From Acidobacteriota bacterium (GTDB taxonomy: Bacteria > Acidobacteriota > Terriglobia > Terriglobales > Acidobacteriaceae): 12,829 bases of DNA. A program made the position numbers and the translations under genes. The stretch is taken from positions 1 to 12,829 of the forward strand of contig JAJXYW010000307.1 of NCBI GenBank assembly GCA_021780415.1. Direction: 5' to 3'. The notes beneath the pieces are model-generated. The model saw only the letters and a program-made list of their open reading frames with translations. It was not told the origin of the DNA and made no database searches. This document shows positions 6,838 to 12,829 of the stretch, in pieces (position 1 is the stretch's first letter; every line of letters begins with the position of its first letter).

Positions 6838-8070
6838 CTACTGCGGGCTCCCCTCCGTCGTCGGACTCTGCACCGCACTCCCCGCCGCGGCTCCCGGCGT
6901 CAACTCCGCCGCCGGCGCCGCCGCACCCGGCGAAAACCGATCCGGCCGCACCGCGGGCTTGGGCCGCGGCAGCCCCGAGTTCGGAATCCCCGCCACGCCT
7001 CCCACCTGGCTCTCCGGCGAATCCGAAACCACTCCACCCGCAGGCGCAGCCGTCCCCGCCGCCGCAGCAGCATCCGAGTGCAAACTCGGCAGCTTCTCCG
7101 CAATCAAATCCGCAGCCTTCTGGTTCGCCTCCTGCGTAGCCTCCGCCGCAGCCGCATCCTGCGCCGCCGTCGGTGTCAGCGCACTCGACGTCCCCGTAAT
7201 CACCAGCACCTCTTCCAGCCGCGACAGATTCGCCCACGGCTTAATCATGATCGCCGTATACGGCTGGTGCAGCGGGTCCGGCGCAATCGACTCGATCACT
7301 CCCACCGGCAGCCCTCGCGGAAACACCAGATCTCCGCCCGAGGTCAGCACCTGCTCTCCCGGCGTAATCCGCGAGTCCGCCGTCAGATTATTAATCTCCA
7401 CCTGTCCCATCGCCGTCCCGCGCAGTATCCCGCGTATCCGTGTCGACGCCAGAATCACCCCCGCACCCGACGACGCATCATCGATCAGCAGCAACTGTGC
7501 CGTATGCGGAAACACATCGCGAATCTTCCCCACCACCCCATCCGGCGTAATCACCGCCTGGTCCGGCTTCAGTCCGTCCTCCGAGCCCTTATCCAGGTAC
7601 AGCAGATGCGACCTCTCCGCCCCACTCGTCCCAATCACCTGCGCCGCCACCGTCGCCGTCACATACTGCTCCTTGAACGCCAGCAGCTTCTGCAATCTCC
7701 GTCCCTGCGCCGCGTCCTCGGCAAACGACGCCTCTTCCACCCGCAACCGCGCCACCTCCTGCTTCAGCGCCGCATCCTGCTCCCTGGTCCCCCGCAGGTT
7801 GATGTACCCATCCCACCCATTGCGCAGCTTCAAACTCACCGTATGCACCGCGTCCTCCAGCGGAGTCAGCGCCGTCACCGTCCATCGCCGCAGCAGCGAA
7901 ACATGCCTCCCATCCGGAGCCGCGTCCACACTCTCCACCGCCGGCGCACTTGCCGTCGCCGCAGTCTCCTTCGCTGGCCGCTGCACCTGCATCGCCAGCG
8001 CAATCACCTGCATCAGCACGATCGCAATCAGCACCAGCGGATTCTTGAAGCGTGTAAAGAATGAGTCCAT
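6838..8070 (-). CDS. mreC: MreC, rod shape-determining periplasmic scaffold protein
   Basis: Bitopic membrane protein that links the cytoplasmic shape machinery to PBP2. Taking the ATG at 8070 (MDSFFTRFKNPLVLIAIVL..) gives 410 residues: one membrane helix (about 11-29), a coiled-coil stretch (about 93-132, REQDAALKQEVARLRVEEA), then the two-lobed beta domain (about 135-292). Typical blocks are VITPDGVVGKI (173-183), LLIDDASSGAGVILASTRIRGILRG (194-217, in two parts) and LTSGGDLVFPRGLPVGVI (242-259). Residues after about 295 form an Ala/Pro/Gly-rich tail, probably disordered. A TTG at 8097 would add nine residues, but the ATG start fits the family N-terminus better. It is the first gene of the mre-mrdA-rodA-rng run. 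Its upstream neighbour is divergent recG rather than the usual mreB. Confidence 0.95.
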   Translation of the reverse strand: MDSFFTRFKNPLVLIAIVLMQVIALAMQVQRPAKETAATASAPAVESVDAAPDGRHVSLLRRWTVTALTPLEDAVHTVSLKLRNGWDGYINLRGTREQDAALKQEVARLRVEEASFAEDAAQGRRLQKLLAFKEQYVTATVAAQVIGTSGAERSHLLYLDKGSEDGLKPDQAVITPDGVVGKIRDVFPHTAQLLLIDDASSGAGVILASTRIRGILRGTAMGQVEINNLTADSRITPGEQVLTSGGDLVFPRGLPVGVIESIAPDPLHQPYTAIMIKPWANLSRLEEVLVITGTSSALTPTAAQDAAAAEATQEANQKAADLIAEKLPSLHSDAAAAAGTAAPAGGVVSDSPESQVGGVAGIPNSGLPRPKPAVRPDRFSPGAAAPAAELTPGAAAGSAVQSPTTEGSPQ

Positions 8071-8229
8071 CGCAAAGGTGTTCGCAGCCGGCCTCAACCA
8101 AAACCTGCCAGCCCGCGTACTCTCTCATTATTTCATCTACGCGCCCACCCTGCGCCGCTGCACCCATCCCCGTCTTGCGCTGAACCTCCCCTGCCACCGT
8201 CACAGCCACCCGCTGCTACCATCAATTCC
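8071..8229. promoter_or_regulatory. Divergent intergenic region between mreC and recG
   Basis: This 159-bp gap must hold the promoters of both the mre-mrdA-rodA-rng run (minus) and recG (plus). The only AT-rich patch is at 8126-8136 (CATTATTTCAT). On the minus strand it contains AATAAT, five of six bases of a TATAAT -10 element, but no convincing -35 at the right distance. No clear Shine-Dalgarno sequence precedes the GTG of recG. The promoter assignment is inference from gene layout. Confidence 0.4.
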
Positions 8230-11202
8230 GTGCCGCTCTCGCTCTCCACGCCCGTCAGGTTCATCAAGCGCATCGGCGACCGCGTCGCCGCCGGCCTCGC
8301 CGACCGCGGCATCCTCACCATCGAAGACCTCCTCTACCACCTCCCCTTCCGCTACGAAGACCGCCTCCACCCCAAGCCCCTCTCTCTCTACCACCCCGGC
8401 GACATGGCCTCCCTCGTCGGCGAAGTCCGCGGCACCACCCTCCTCCGCACCCGCTCCGGCCCCATCTTCGAGATGACCGTCGGCATCACCCCTCCCGCCC
8501 CCACCCAAACTCTGTCATCTCGACCGGAGTCCGCGTCCTTTGCCCCCAATACTCTGTCATCTCGACCGGAGTCCGCGCACTTTGCGGACGCAGCGGAGAG
8601 ACCTGCAGTTCTCCCCGGCACCCCACCCTGGGTCTCCACCGACCCCACCATGACCGGCCTCCTCAATCCCCGCCAGCCCATCCTCGAAACCGTCAAGTGC
8701 ATGTGGTTCCACGGCACCTACCTCAAGGACAAGTTCCGCCCCGGCCAGAAGATCGCCCTCTACGGCAAACTCGAAGGCAGCCGCAGCGGCAACGCTCTCC
8801 ACGCGCCTCCCGGCTCCGTCCGCTTCAAGCTGATCCAGCCCACCTTCGAGATCCTCCCCGACGAGCACGCCACCGGCGAATCGGGGTCCCCGACGAGCGG
8901 AGCTCGCCGGGGTGAAGAAGACGCCGAGTTCATCCTCCTCGAAATGGGCCGCATCGTTCCGGTCTACGAATCCCTCGGCGGCAAAACTCCCTGGGGCGCC
9001 AAGCTCACCTCCCGCTGGCACCGCCGCGTCATCTGGACCATCTTCCGCGACCTCGCCGAATCCGATGCCCTCCAGGAAACTCCGTCATCTCGACCGGAGC
9101 CTTCCACCTTTCCCCCCAGAAATTTGTCATCTCGACCGAAGTCCGCGCTTTCTGCGGACGCAGCGGAGAGACCTGTAGTTTCTTCCTCTGGCACCCACCC
9201 TCCGGGTGCCCCATTCGTGACGGCTCCATCGTCACGGGTGGGGTCGCAAGACATCCAACTCCCCACCGACACCCTCCCCACCGCTCTCCGCCAGCGCCTC
9301 CGCTTCCCCACCCGCATGGACGCCCTCCGCGACCTCCACTTCCCTCCCGCCGGCACCTCCATCACCGAACTCATGTCCGCGCGCACACCCGCGCACCGCC
9401 GCCTCATCTTCGAGGAGTTCTTCTACCTCGAGCTTGGCCTCGAACTCAAGCGCCGCCGTCTCCGCGAGCGCTCCGGAACAGCCTGCACCACCAACGACCA
9501 GGTCCGCGAAGCCCTCAAGCAGATCCTTCCCTTCAAGCCCACAGCGGCCCAAAAGCGCGTCCTCGGCGAGATCGTCACCGACATGCGCCGCTCCCAGCCC
9601 ATGCGCCGTCTCCTCCAGGGCGACGTAGGCTCCGGCAAGACCATCGTCGCCTTCCAGGCCGCGCTCATCGCCATCGAAAACGGCTACCAGGTCGCTCTCA
9701 TGGCGCCCACCGAGATCCTCGCCACGCAGCACTACCTCTCCGCGCGCAAGCTCCTCAGCGAAAAAATCTCGCCCCGCACTCAGCGTCCCTACCGCATAGC
9801 CCTCCTCACCGGCTCGCTTGACGACCGCACCAAGCGCGACACCCGCGCCCGCCTCTTCCGCGGCGAGATCGACCTCATCATCGGCACCCACGCCCTCGTC
9901 GAAGACAACGTAGACTTCGCCAACCTCGGCCTGGTCATCGTCGACGAGCAGCACCGCTTCGGCGTCCAGCAGCGCTTCCAGCTCACCCGCAAACCCAACA
10001 CCGGCAGCGCATCAACGTCTCTCCCCATCGGCCCGCAAAGCCCCTCCCCGTCCACGCACCACTCCACGCAGGACGACCCCGACGTCCTCGTCATGACGGC
10101 CACACCCATCCCCCGCACCCTCGCCCTCACCCTCTACGGCGACCTCGAAGCCTCCGTCATCGACGAGCTCCCTCCCGGCCGCACGCCCATCCAGACCCGC
10201 CGCATGCCCGAGGAGCGCTCCGCCGAGGTCTGGAACTTCGTCCGCAAGCAAGTCACCGCCGGCCGCCAGGCCTACATCGTCTACCCCATCATCGAAGGCG
10301 TCCCCGACGACCAGCCCGAACTCGACTTCGCCACCGATCCCGACACTCCCGCCCTCTCCGATCCCACCCCCCAAACTTCCTCCTCTCGACCAAACCGAGC
10401 TCCTTCAAACTTGTCATCTCGACCGAACTCCGCACCCACCCAGAACCTGTCACCTCGACCGAAGTCCGCACCCACCCAGAATCTGTCATCTCGACCGAAG
10501 TCCGCGCTTTTCGCGGACGCAGCGGAGAGACCTGCAGCTTCCCTTCGCGCCGCCACAAAATCCGCCCCCAAACGCAACCCCACACGCCCCAAACTCCGTT
10601 CCGCCACCGACATGCACGCCGAACTCCAGGCCGGCCCTCTCGCCGGCCTCCGCCTCGGCCTCCTCCACGGCCGCATGTCCGCCGACGACAAGGAGGTCAC
10701 CATGGCCCGCTTCAAGCGCGGTGAGCTCGACGTCCTCGTCGCCACCACCGTCATCGAAGTCGGCGTCGACGTCCCCAACGCCACCGTCATGGTCATCGAA
10801 CACGCCGAGCGCTTCGGCCTCGCCCAGCTCCACCAACTCCGCGGGCGCGTCGGCCGCGGCGCCGCCAAAAGCTTCTGCGTCCTGCTCACCGGCGCCTCCA
10901 TCACCCCCGAAGCCGAGCTTCGCCTCGACGCCATGGTCCGCACTCAGAACGGCTTCGAGCTCGCCGAGTTCGACCTCCAGCAGCGCGGCCCCGGCGAGTT
11001 CTTCGGCACCCGCCAGGCCGGCCTCCCCGACCTCCGCGTCGCCAACCTCGCCCGCGATCGCGACCTCCTCGAACTCGCCCGCGTCGAGGCCGCCCACTTT
11101 GCCGCCGCCCCCGACCCCGCCATCCCCCGACCCGAGATCGACGCCGTCTGGTCCCGCCTCAAGCACCAATGGCAGCGCCGCTACGGCCTCCTCGAAGCCT
11201 AA
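8230..11202 (+). CDS. recG: ATP-dependent DNA helicase RecG, enlarged by in-frame repeat insertions
   Basis: Branch-migrating superfamily 2 helicase that remodels stalled forks and recombination intermediates. The 990 residues compare with about 700 usually. Order: N-terminal helix-hairpin region (VRFIKRIGDRVAAGL..DLLYHLPFRYED), wedge/OB domain, Walker A GDVGSGKT (464-471), DEQH (572-575), TATPIPRT (623-630), QLRGRVGRG (869-877), and the C-terminal region ending GLLEA. All motifs look intact and there is no frameshift. The extra length is repeat-derived sequence between conserved blocks: about residues 86-154 (inside the OB domain), 218-231, 284-340 (between wedge and helicase domains), about 605-618 (Ser/Pro-rich) and 701-790 (between the helicase lobe 2 start and its GLLHGRM block). 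The recurring peptide is LSSRPxSA..ADAAERP. The start is GTG at 8230 with no evident Shine-Dalgarno sequence. Convergent with a lipoprotein gene 18 bp downstream. Confidence 0.96.
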   Translation: MPLSLSTPVRFIKRIGDRVAAGLADRGILTIEDLLYHLPFRYEDRLHPKPLSLYHPGDMASLVGEVRGTTLLRTRSGPIFEMTVGITPPAPTQTLSSRPESASFAPNTLSSRPESAHFADAAERPAVLPGTPPWVSTDPTMTGLLNPRQPILETVKCMWFHGTYLKDKFRPGQKIALYGKLEGSRSGNALHAPPGSVRFKLIQPTFEILPDEHATGESGSPTSGARRGEEDAEFILLEMGRIVPVYESLGGKTPWGAKLTSRWHRRVIWTIFRDLAESDALQETPSSRPEPSTFPPRNLSSRPKSALSADAAERPVVSSSGTHPPGAPFVTAPSSRVGSQDIQLPTDTLPTALRQRLRFPTRMDALRDLHFPPAGTSITELMSARTPAHRRLIFEEFFYLELGLELKRRRLRERSGTACTTNDQVREALKQILPFKPTAAQKRVLGEIVTDMRRSQPMRRLLQGDVGSGKTIVAFQAALIAIENGYQVALMAPTEILATQHYLSARKLLSEKISPRTQRPYRIALLTGSLDDRTKRDTRARLFRGEIDLIIGTHALVEDNVDFANLGLVIVDEQHRFGVQQRFQLTRKPNTGSASTSLPIGPQSPSPSTHHSTQDDPDVLVMTATPIPRTLALTLYGDLEASVIDELPPGRTPIQTRRMPEERSAEVWNFVRKQVTAGRQAYIVYPIIEGVPDDQPELDFATDPDTPALSDPTPQTSSSRPNRAPSNLSSRPNSAPTQNLSPRPKSAPTQNLSSRPKSALFADAAERPAASLRAATKSAPKRNPTRPKLRSATDMHAELQAGPLAGLRLGLLHGRMSADDKEVTMARFKRGELDVLVATTVIEVGVDVPNATVMVIEHAERFGLAQLHQLRGRVGRGAAKSFCVLLTGASITPEAELRLDAMVRTQNGFELAEFDLQQRGPGEFFGTRQAGLPDLRVANLARDRDLLELARVEAAHFAAAPDPAIPRPEIDAVWSRLKHQWQRRYGLLEA
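8514..8640 (+). repeat. recG repeat cluster 1: left-half copy, full 55-bp hairpin element and trailing module
   Basis: A left-half copy starts at 8514 (GTCATCTCGACCGGAGTCCG) and a full copy at 8556-8610, 42 bases later. The full copy has GTCCGC and GCGGAC arms around a short loop, and outer TCTC..CCG against CGG..GAGA pairing, so it folds as an extended imperfect hairpin. A GGCACCCCACCCTGGGT module follows at 8617. In frame it encodes LSSRPESA twice, then ADAAERPAV. It sits inside the OB/wedge domain between EMTVG and VKCMWFHG, where other RecG proteins have a short turn. Confidence 0.85.
8888..8912 (+). repeat. Second in-frame palindrome within recG
   Basis: CCCCGACGAGC (8888-8898) and GCTCGCCGGGG (8902-8912) pair at 10 of 11 positions around a GGA loop. 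It encodes SPTSGARRG (about residues 220-228) in a loop of the wedge domain. The sequence differs from the GTCATC family, so it belongs to another palindromic repeat type. Confidence 0.6.
9084..9243 (+). repeat. recG repeat cluster 2: half copy, full copy and two further palindromic modules
   Basis: A left-half copy starts at 9084 and a full copy spans 9126-9180, again 42 bases apart. Module B follows: GGCACCC-accctcc-GGGTGCC (9190-9210, perfect 7-bp arms read as an inverted repeat). Module C follows that: CCATTCGTGACG..CGTCACGGGTGG (about 9210-9241, 10 of 12 pairs). All of it is read through in frame (SSRPKSALSADAAERPVV, then GTHPPGAPFVTAPSSRV) between the wedge domain and the helicase domain. 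Module C has a perfect copy outside genes at 11702-11736. Confidence 0.85.
10377..10540 (+). repeat. recG repeat cluster 3: three partial copies and one full copy in tandem
   Basis: Partial copies start near 10380 (degenerate), 10413 and 10449; a full hairpin copy spans 10485-10539. Spacing is 33, 36 and 36 bases, always a multiple of three. The full copy has perfect GTCCGCG-ctttt-CGCGGAC arms. The encoded peptide reads SSRPN..LSSRPNSAPTQN, LSPRPKSAPTQN, LSSRPKSALFADAAERPA. It lies between YPIIEG and the SATDMHAEL..GLLHGRM block of helicase lobe 2, a loop in other RecG proteins. Confidence 0.85.
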
Positions 11203-11220
11203 CCCCCACTCGCGCAAGCC

Positions 11221-11631
11221 CTACTTGCACGTCAACTGTGCCGTTGCGCTCACCACGGCCGTACTCACCATCATTGCGCTCAACGGAATCGCCGGATCCT
11301 TCGGTGCAATAGCAACGATCGGAATCGTTCCCTTGAACGTGGTGCACTGCGCCACGCCGCGGCTGTTCACGCTGACGCCCGCCGGATCGGGAATCTCAAC
11401 CCACGGAGCGTGGAAGCCCCAGAAAGCCGGCAACGGCGTGACTGTATGACCGTCCGTATACGTTCCCGTAGCAACGAACTGAACCTCACCGCTCGCGGAA
11501 TCCAGCGCGGTCGCCGTCGCCGGATTGATGCTGATGGATTGAAGCTGAGGATTGCTGCCCCCACAGGCCAGCAACCAGCCTCCAAGCCCCAGCAGCAGCG
11601 CATGAAACACCACTCCACGGCGTCCGCGCAT
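11221..11631 (-). CDS. Small lipoprotein with a bacterial Ig-like domain
   Basis: Predicted exported lipoprotein of 136 residues, function unknown. The N-terminus has basic residues (MRGRRG), a hydrophobic stretch and the lipobox LLAC with the acylated cysteine at position 23, followed by GGSNP, a typical lipoprotein linker. Residues from about 30 (LQSISINPATATAL..GEVQFVATGTYTDG) match the start of BIG2-like Ig domains, common in acidobacterial surface proteins. It ends with one apparent domain, so it is short for the type. The ATG at 11631 is chosen over an upstream ATG at 11691 because GGAGG lies 7 bases before it and the signal peptide then starts properly. Convergent with recG, with only 18 bp between the two stops. 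A strong palindrome lies about 70 bp upstream. Confidence 0.8.
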   Translation of the reverse strand: MRGRRGVVFHALLLGLGGWLLACGGSNPQLQSISINPATATALDSASGEVQFVATGTYTDGHTVTPLPAFWGFHAPWVEIPDPAGVSVNSRGVAQCTTFKGTIPIVAIAPKDPAIPLSAMMVSTAVVSATAQLTCK

Positions 11632-11638
11632 AGAAGAA

Positions 11639-11643
11639 CCTCC
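11639..11643 (-). promoter_or_regulatory. Ribosome binding site deciding the lipoprotein start
   Basis: GGAGG on the minus strand, 7 bases upstream of the ATG at 11631. It favours this start over the ATG at 11691, which would place twenty residues before the signal peptide. Confidence 0.7.
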
Positions 11644-11684
11644 GCTCCCCAGACGATAGACCCCACCGAAGGTCCCATTCAAGC

Positions 11685-11739
11685 TCCCCATCCGCCTGGT
11701 GCCCCATTCGTGACGGCCTCGTCGTCACGAATGGGGTGG
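11685..11739. repeat. Intergenic palindromic element, perfect 14-bp arms (module C)
   Basis: CCCCATTCGTGACG (11702-11715) and CGTCACGAATGGGG (11723-11736) are perfectly complementary with a 7-base loop. The preceding CATCCGCCTGGTGCC matches 12 of 15 bases of the CACCCTCCGGGTGCC that precedes the degenerate copy in recG (9196-9210), so both copies share a boundary of about 30 bases. It lies between the response regulator stop and the lipoprotein start. No T-run follows on either strand, so it is not a classical intrinsic terminator, though the hairpin could still affect transcript ends. Confidence 0.8.
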
Positions 11740-11862
11740 TACAACCTCAGCACAGCCACGCGAAGCCCCCTCCCCACCCGCGCATCCCAAAACCGTGCTG
11801 AGAGTGTCGAACTGCAACCCAACATTGCGCTGAGACTGCACTGAAACTCACACCGTCCCGGC

Positions 11863-12306
11863 TTAACTCGCCATCGCCACCTGCGCCGACGCCTCCTGCA
11901 CCCCCACCGACTGCACATGCTTCTTCGGCCCCCGCTTCCGCGCCACCAGTATCCGAATCCGGTCCAGCACCTCCGCCGGCGTACTCGCCCCCTTGGGCAG
12001 GAAAGCATCCGCCGCAGCCGCCCGGTCAAAGCTCGTCACCGTCCCCGAAACCAGCAGCGTCGGCAACCCCGGATGCAACTGTTTCGCCCGTCGAATCAAC
12101 TCGTTACCGTCCATCTGCGGCAAAATCAGATCCGACAGCAACAGGTCCACCGACCCCTGCGCCGCCCCCTGCAAATACTCCAACGCCTCCGCCGCCGTCC
12201 CCATCGCCACCACCCGATAACCCCTCGTCTCCAGCAAAAACTTCCTCACCGAAAGCACCTGTTCGTTGTCTTCTACACACAAAATCGTCTTGCGAGGGCG
12301 CATCAT
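11863..12306 (-). CDS. Single-domain response regulator (CheY-like receiver)
   Basis: Phospho-receiver protein of 147 residues without an output domain. The acidic pocket is E12/D13 (CVEDNE), the phospho-acceptor is D59 (LLLSDLILPQMDG), the switch Ser/Thr is S87 (LLVSGT) and the conserved lysine is K105 (FLPKG). The tail after residue 122 (ARKRGPKKHVQSVG..) is basic and non-conserved. Without an output domain it must act through protein contacts; no histidine kinase is seen nearby, so its partner is unknown. Two ATGs are adjacent (12306 and 12303); GGAG stands 4 and 7 bases before them, so 12303 is slightly favoured by spacing. It is separated by about 230 bp from the lipoprotein gene. Confidence 0.93.
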   Translation of the reverse strand: MMRPRKTILCVEDNEQVLSVRKFLLETRGYRVVAMGTAAEALEYLQGAAQGSVDLLLSDLILPQMDGNELIRRAKQLHPGLPTLLVSGTVTSFDRAAAADAFLPKGASTPAEVLDRIRILVARKRGPKKHVQSVGVQEASAQVAMAS

Positions 12307-12352
12307 TTCTCTCCGTGCCGGTCGTCTCCGGCTAGTTCGTTCCAGGGTTCAC

Positions 12353-12381
12353 AGTTAAGCGGCGTTCCTCAATCAGTTCAA
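12353..12381 (-). promoter_or_regulatory. Possible promoter of the response regulator
   Basis: On the minus strand, TTGAAC (12381-12376) and TTAACT (12358-12353) are 17 bases apart, about 47 bases upstream of the start codon. The -35 is a reasonable match; the -10 matches only three of six bases. Weak evidence. Confidence 0.2.
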
Positions 12382-12577
12382 TCACTTACGAGGAAACAGA
12401 GGCTTCCGATTCCAGCGGCCGAGCGGGGTCGTTTGCGCCCCAAAGGGCACATCCGTTCCGCGCTCGGAGTTGAGCGTTTCCGTTTCCCCGCGATGCCAGC
12501 CATTTCAGGCATAGGAGGGCACAGCCCCGGACACGCATCAAGCGCAGTCCGTGCGTCTGCTGTGGACGTTGTGGATC

Positions 12578-12610
12578 GCAGTGGAAAAGGTGTAAAACCT
12601 TCTCCACTGC
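12578..12610. repeat. Strong inverted repeat in the right-end intergenic region
   Basis: GCAGTGGAAAAGGT (12578-12591) and ACCTTCTCCACTGC (12597-12610) pair at 13 of 14 positions with a 5-base loop. No T-run follows on either strand, so it is not a standard terminator. It could be a protein-binding palindrome, part of a small RNA or a lone repeat copy. Confidence 0.6.
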
Positions 12611-12829
12611 TCCCCATCCCCTCCCGGAAGCAGCGCCCCTCTACAGCTCAAATCGGGACTCTCCCGTTGAACTGGATCGTAGGTCGCAATAGCCGTTGCA
12701 GCCCTTGGATTCCCTCTACAGCGCGCGGCCTTGCTAGGGTTTCATCGCAGCGCAGAGAGCACCCGTTGGCGCCTTTGCTATCACTCAGATTGTCGGTAAA
12801 TCAGGCGAAAAATCTTGCGTCTTCGAAGC

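Larger units (their letters stand above)
11632..11862. other. Spacer between the response regulator and lipoprotein genes
   Basis: Besides the module C palindrome (11685-11739), it holds a perfect 8-bp inverted repeat, CTCAGCAC (11746-11753) and GTGCTGAG (11795-11802), with a 41-base loop. No coding frame is convincing. It probably contains the lipoprotein promoter and leader, but I could not identify promoter elements. Confidence 0.4.
12307..12829. other. Right-end region without a recognisable gene
   Basis: About 520 bp with no convincing coding frame on either strand and no tRNA, rRNA, tmRNA or RNase P RNA signature that I can recognise. It contains the possible promoter at 12353-12381 and the hairpin at 12578-12610. 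On the minus strand, 12590-12560 shows several short motifs resembling the TCCACA core of DnaA boxes (TTTTCCACT, GATCCACAA, GTCCACAG), none of them a full match. Confidence 0.4.

Noticed and set aside
6575..8476. Plus-strand open frame of 633 codons starting with a Leu/Pro repeat
   Set aside because: Antisense to mreC; its Leu/Pro start is only the hexanucleotide array read on the other strand.
8514..8640. Reading the recG inserts as inteins or introns
   Set aside because: The inserts lack intein splicing motifs and are far too short; no group I or II intron features are seen and the frame stays open throughout.
8514..10540. recG repeats as a CRISPR array
   Set aside because: Copies are separated by coding sequence of recG or lie in direct tandem without unique spacers of constant length, and no cas gene is present.
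11702..11736. Palindrome as an intrinsic terminator of the response regulator gene
   Set aside because: No T-run follows the stem on either strand, and the same sequence occurs inside recG, so a dispersed repeat is the better explanation.

Overview
The window is high-GC DNA, most likely from the Acidobacteriota (Acidobacteriaceae-type: Granulicella, Terriglobus, Edaphobacter and relatives). This placement is inferred from three things: the protein sequences, an RNase G/E with a very long insertion inside its S1 domain, and the short dispersed repeats beginning GTCATC..CGA, which I associate with that group. No rRNA or other marker gene is present to confirm it.

Layout. Positions 1-8070 hold a minus-strand cell-shape and division-wall cluster, read right to left: mreC (8070-6838), mreD (6496-5963), mrdA/PBP2 (5914-4016), rodA (4003-2900), then an Rne/Rng ribonuclease (starts 2279 and runs off the left edge). 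MreC and MreD belong to the membrane scaffold of the elongasome, PBP2 is the transpeptidase and RodA the glycosyltransferase. RNase G/E follows the shape genes, as cafA/rng follows mreBCD in Proteobacteria. No mreB lies upstream of mreC in this window; a 159-bp divergent gap leads instead to recG on the plus strand (8230-11202). Beyond recG, convergent and on the minus strand, are a small Ig-like lipoprotein (11631-11221) and a single-domain response regulator (12306-11863). The last ~520 bp hold no gene that I can support, but do contain a strong hairpin.

The most unusual content is repetitive. recG is about 990 codons instead of the usual ~700, because short hairpin-forming repeats sit inside it in frame. 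They occur as three large clusters (8514-8640, 9084-9243, 10377-10540) and one smaller palindrome (8888-8912). All are placed between conserved RecG blocks, and all helicase motifs remain intact. Related modules occur outside genes, at 6543-6576, 6679-6702 and 11685-11739. The elements therefore behave like ORF-invading palindromic elements, comparable in style to the Rickettsia palindromic elements.

Other structures: a 200-bp hexanucleotide array separates mreC from mreD; a purine-rich repeat (minus-strand sense) directly follows the stop codons of mreD and rodA; an 18-bp tandem repeat extends the PBP2 C-terminus; a long hairpin pairs with the Shine-Dalgarno sequence of the RNase G/E gene, suggesting autoregulation; and the RNase itself carries at least ~680 residues of charge-blocked disordered sequence inside the S1 domain.
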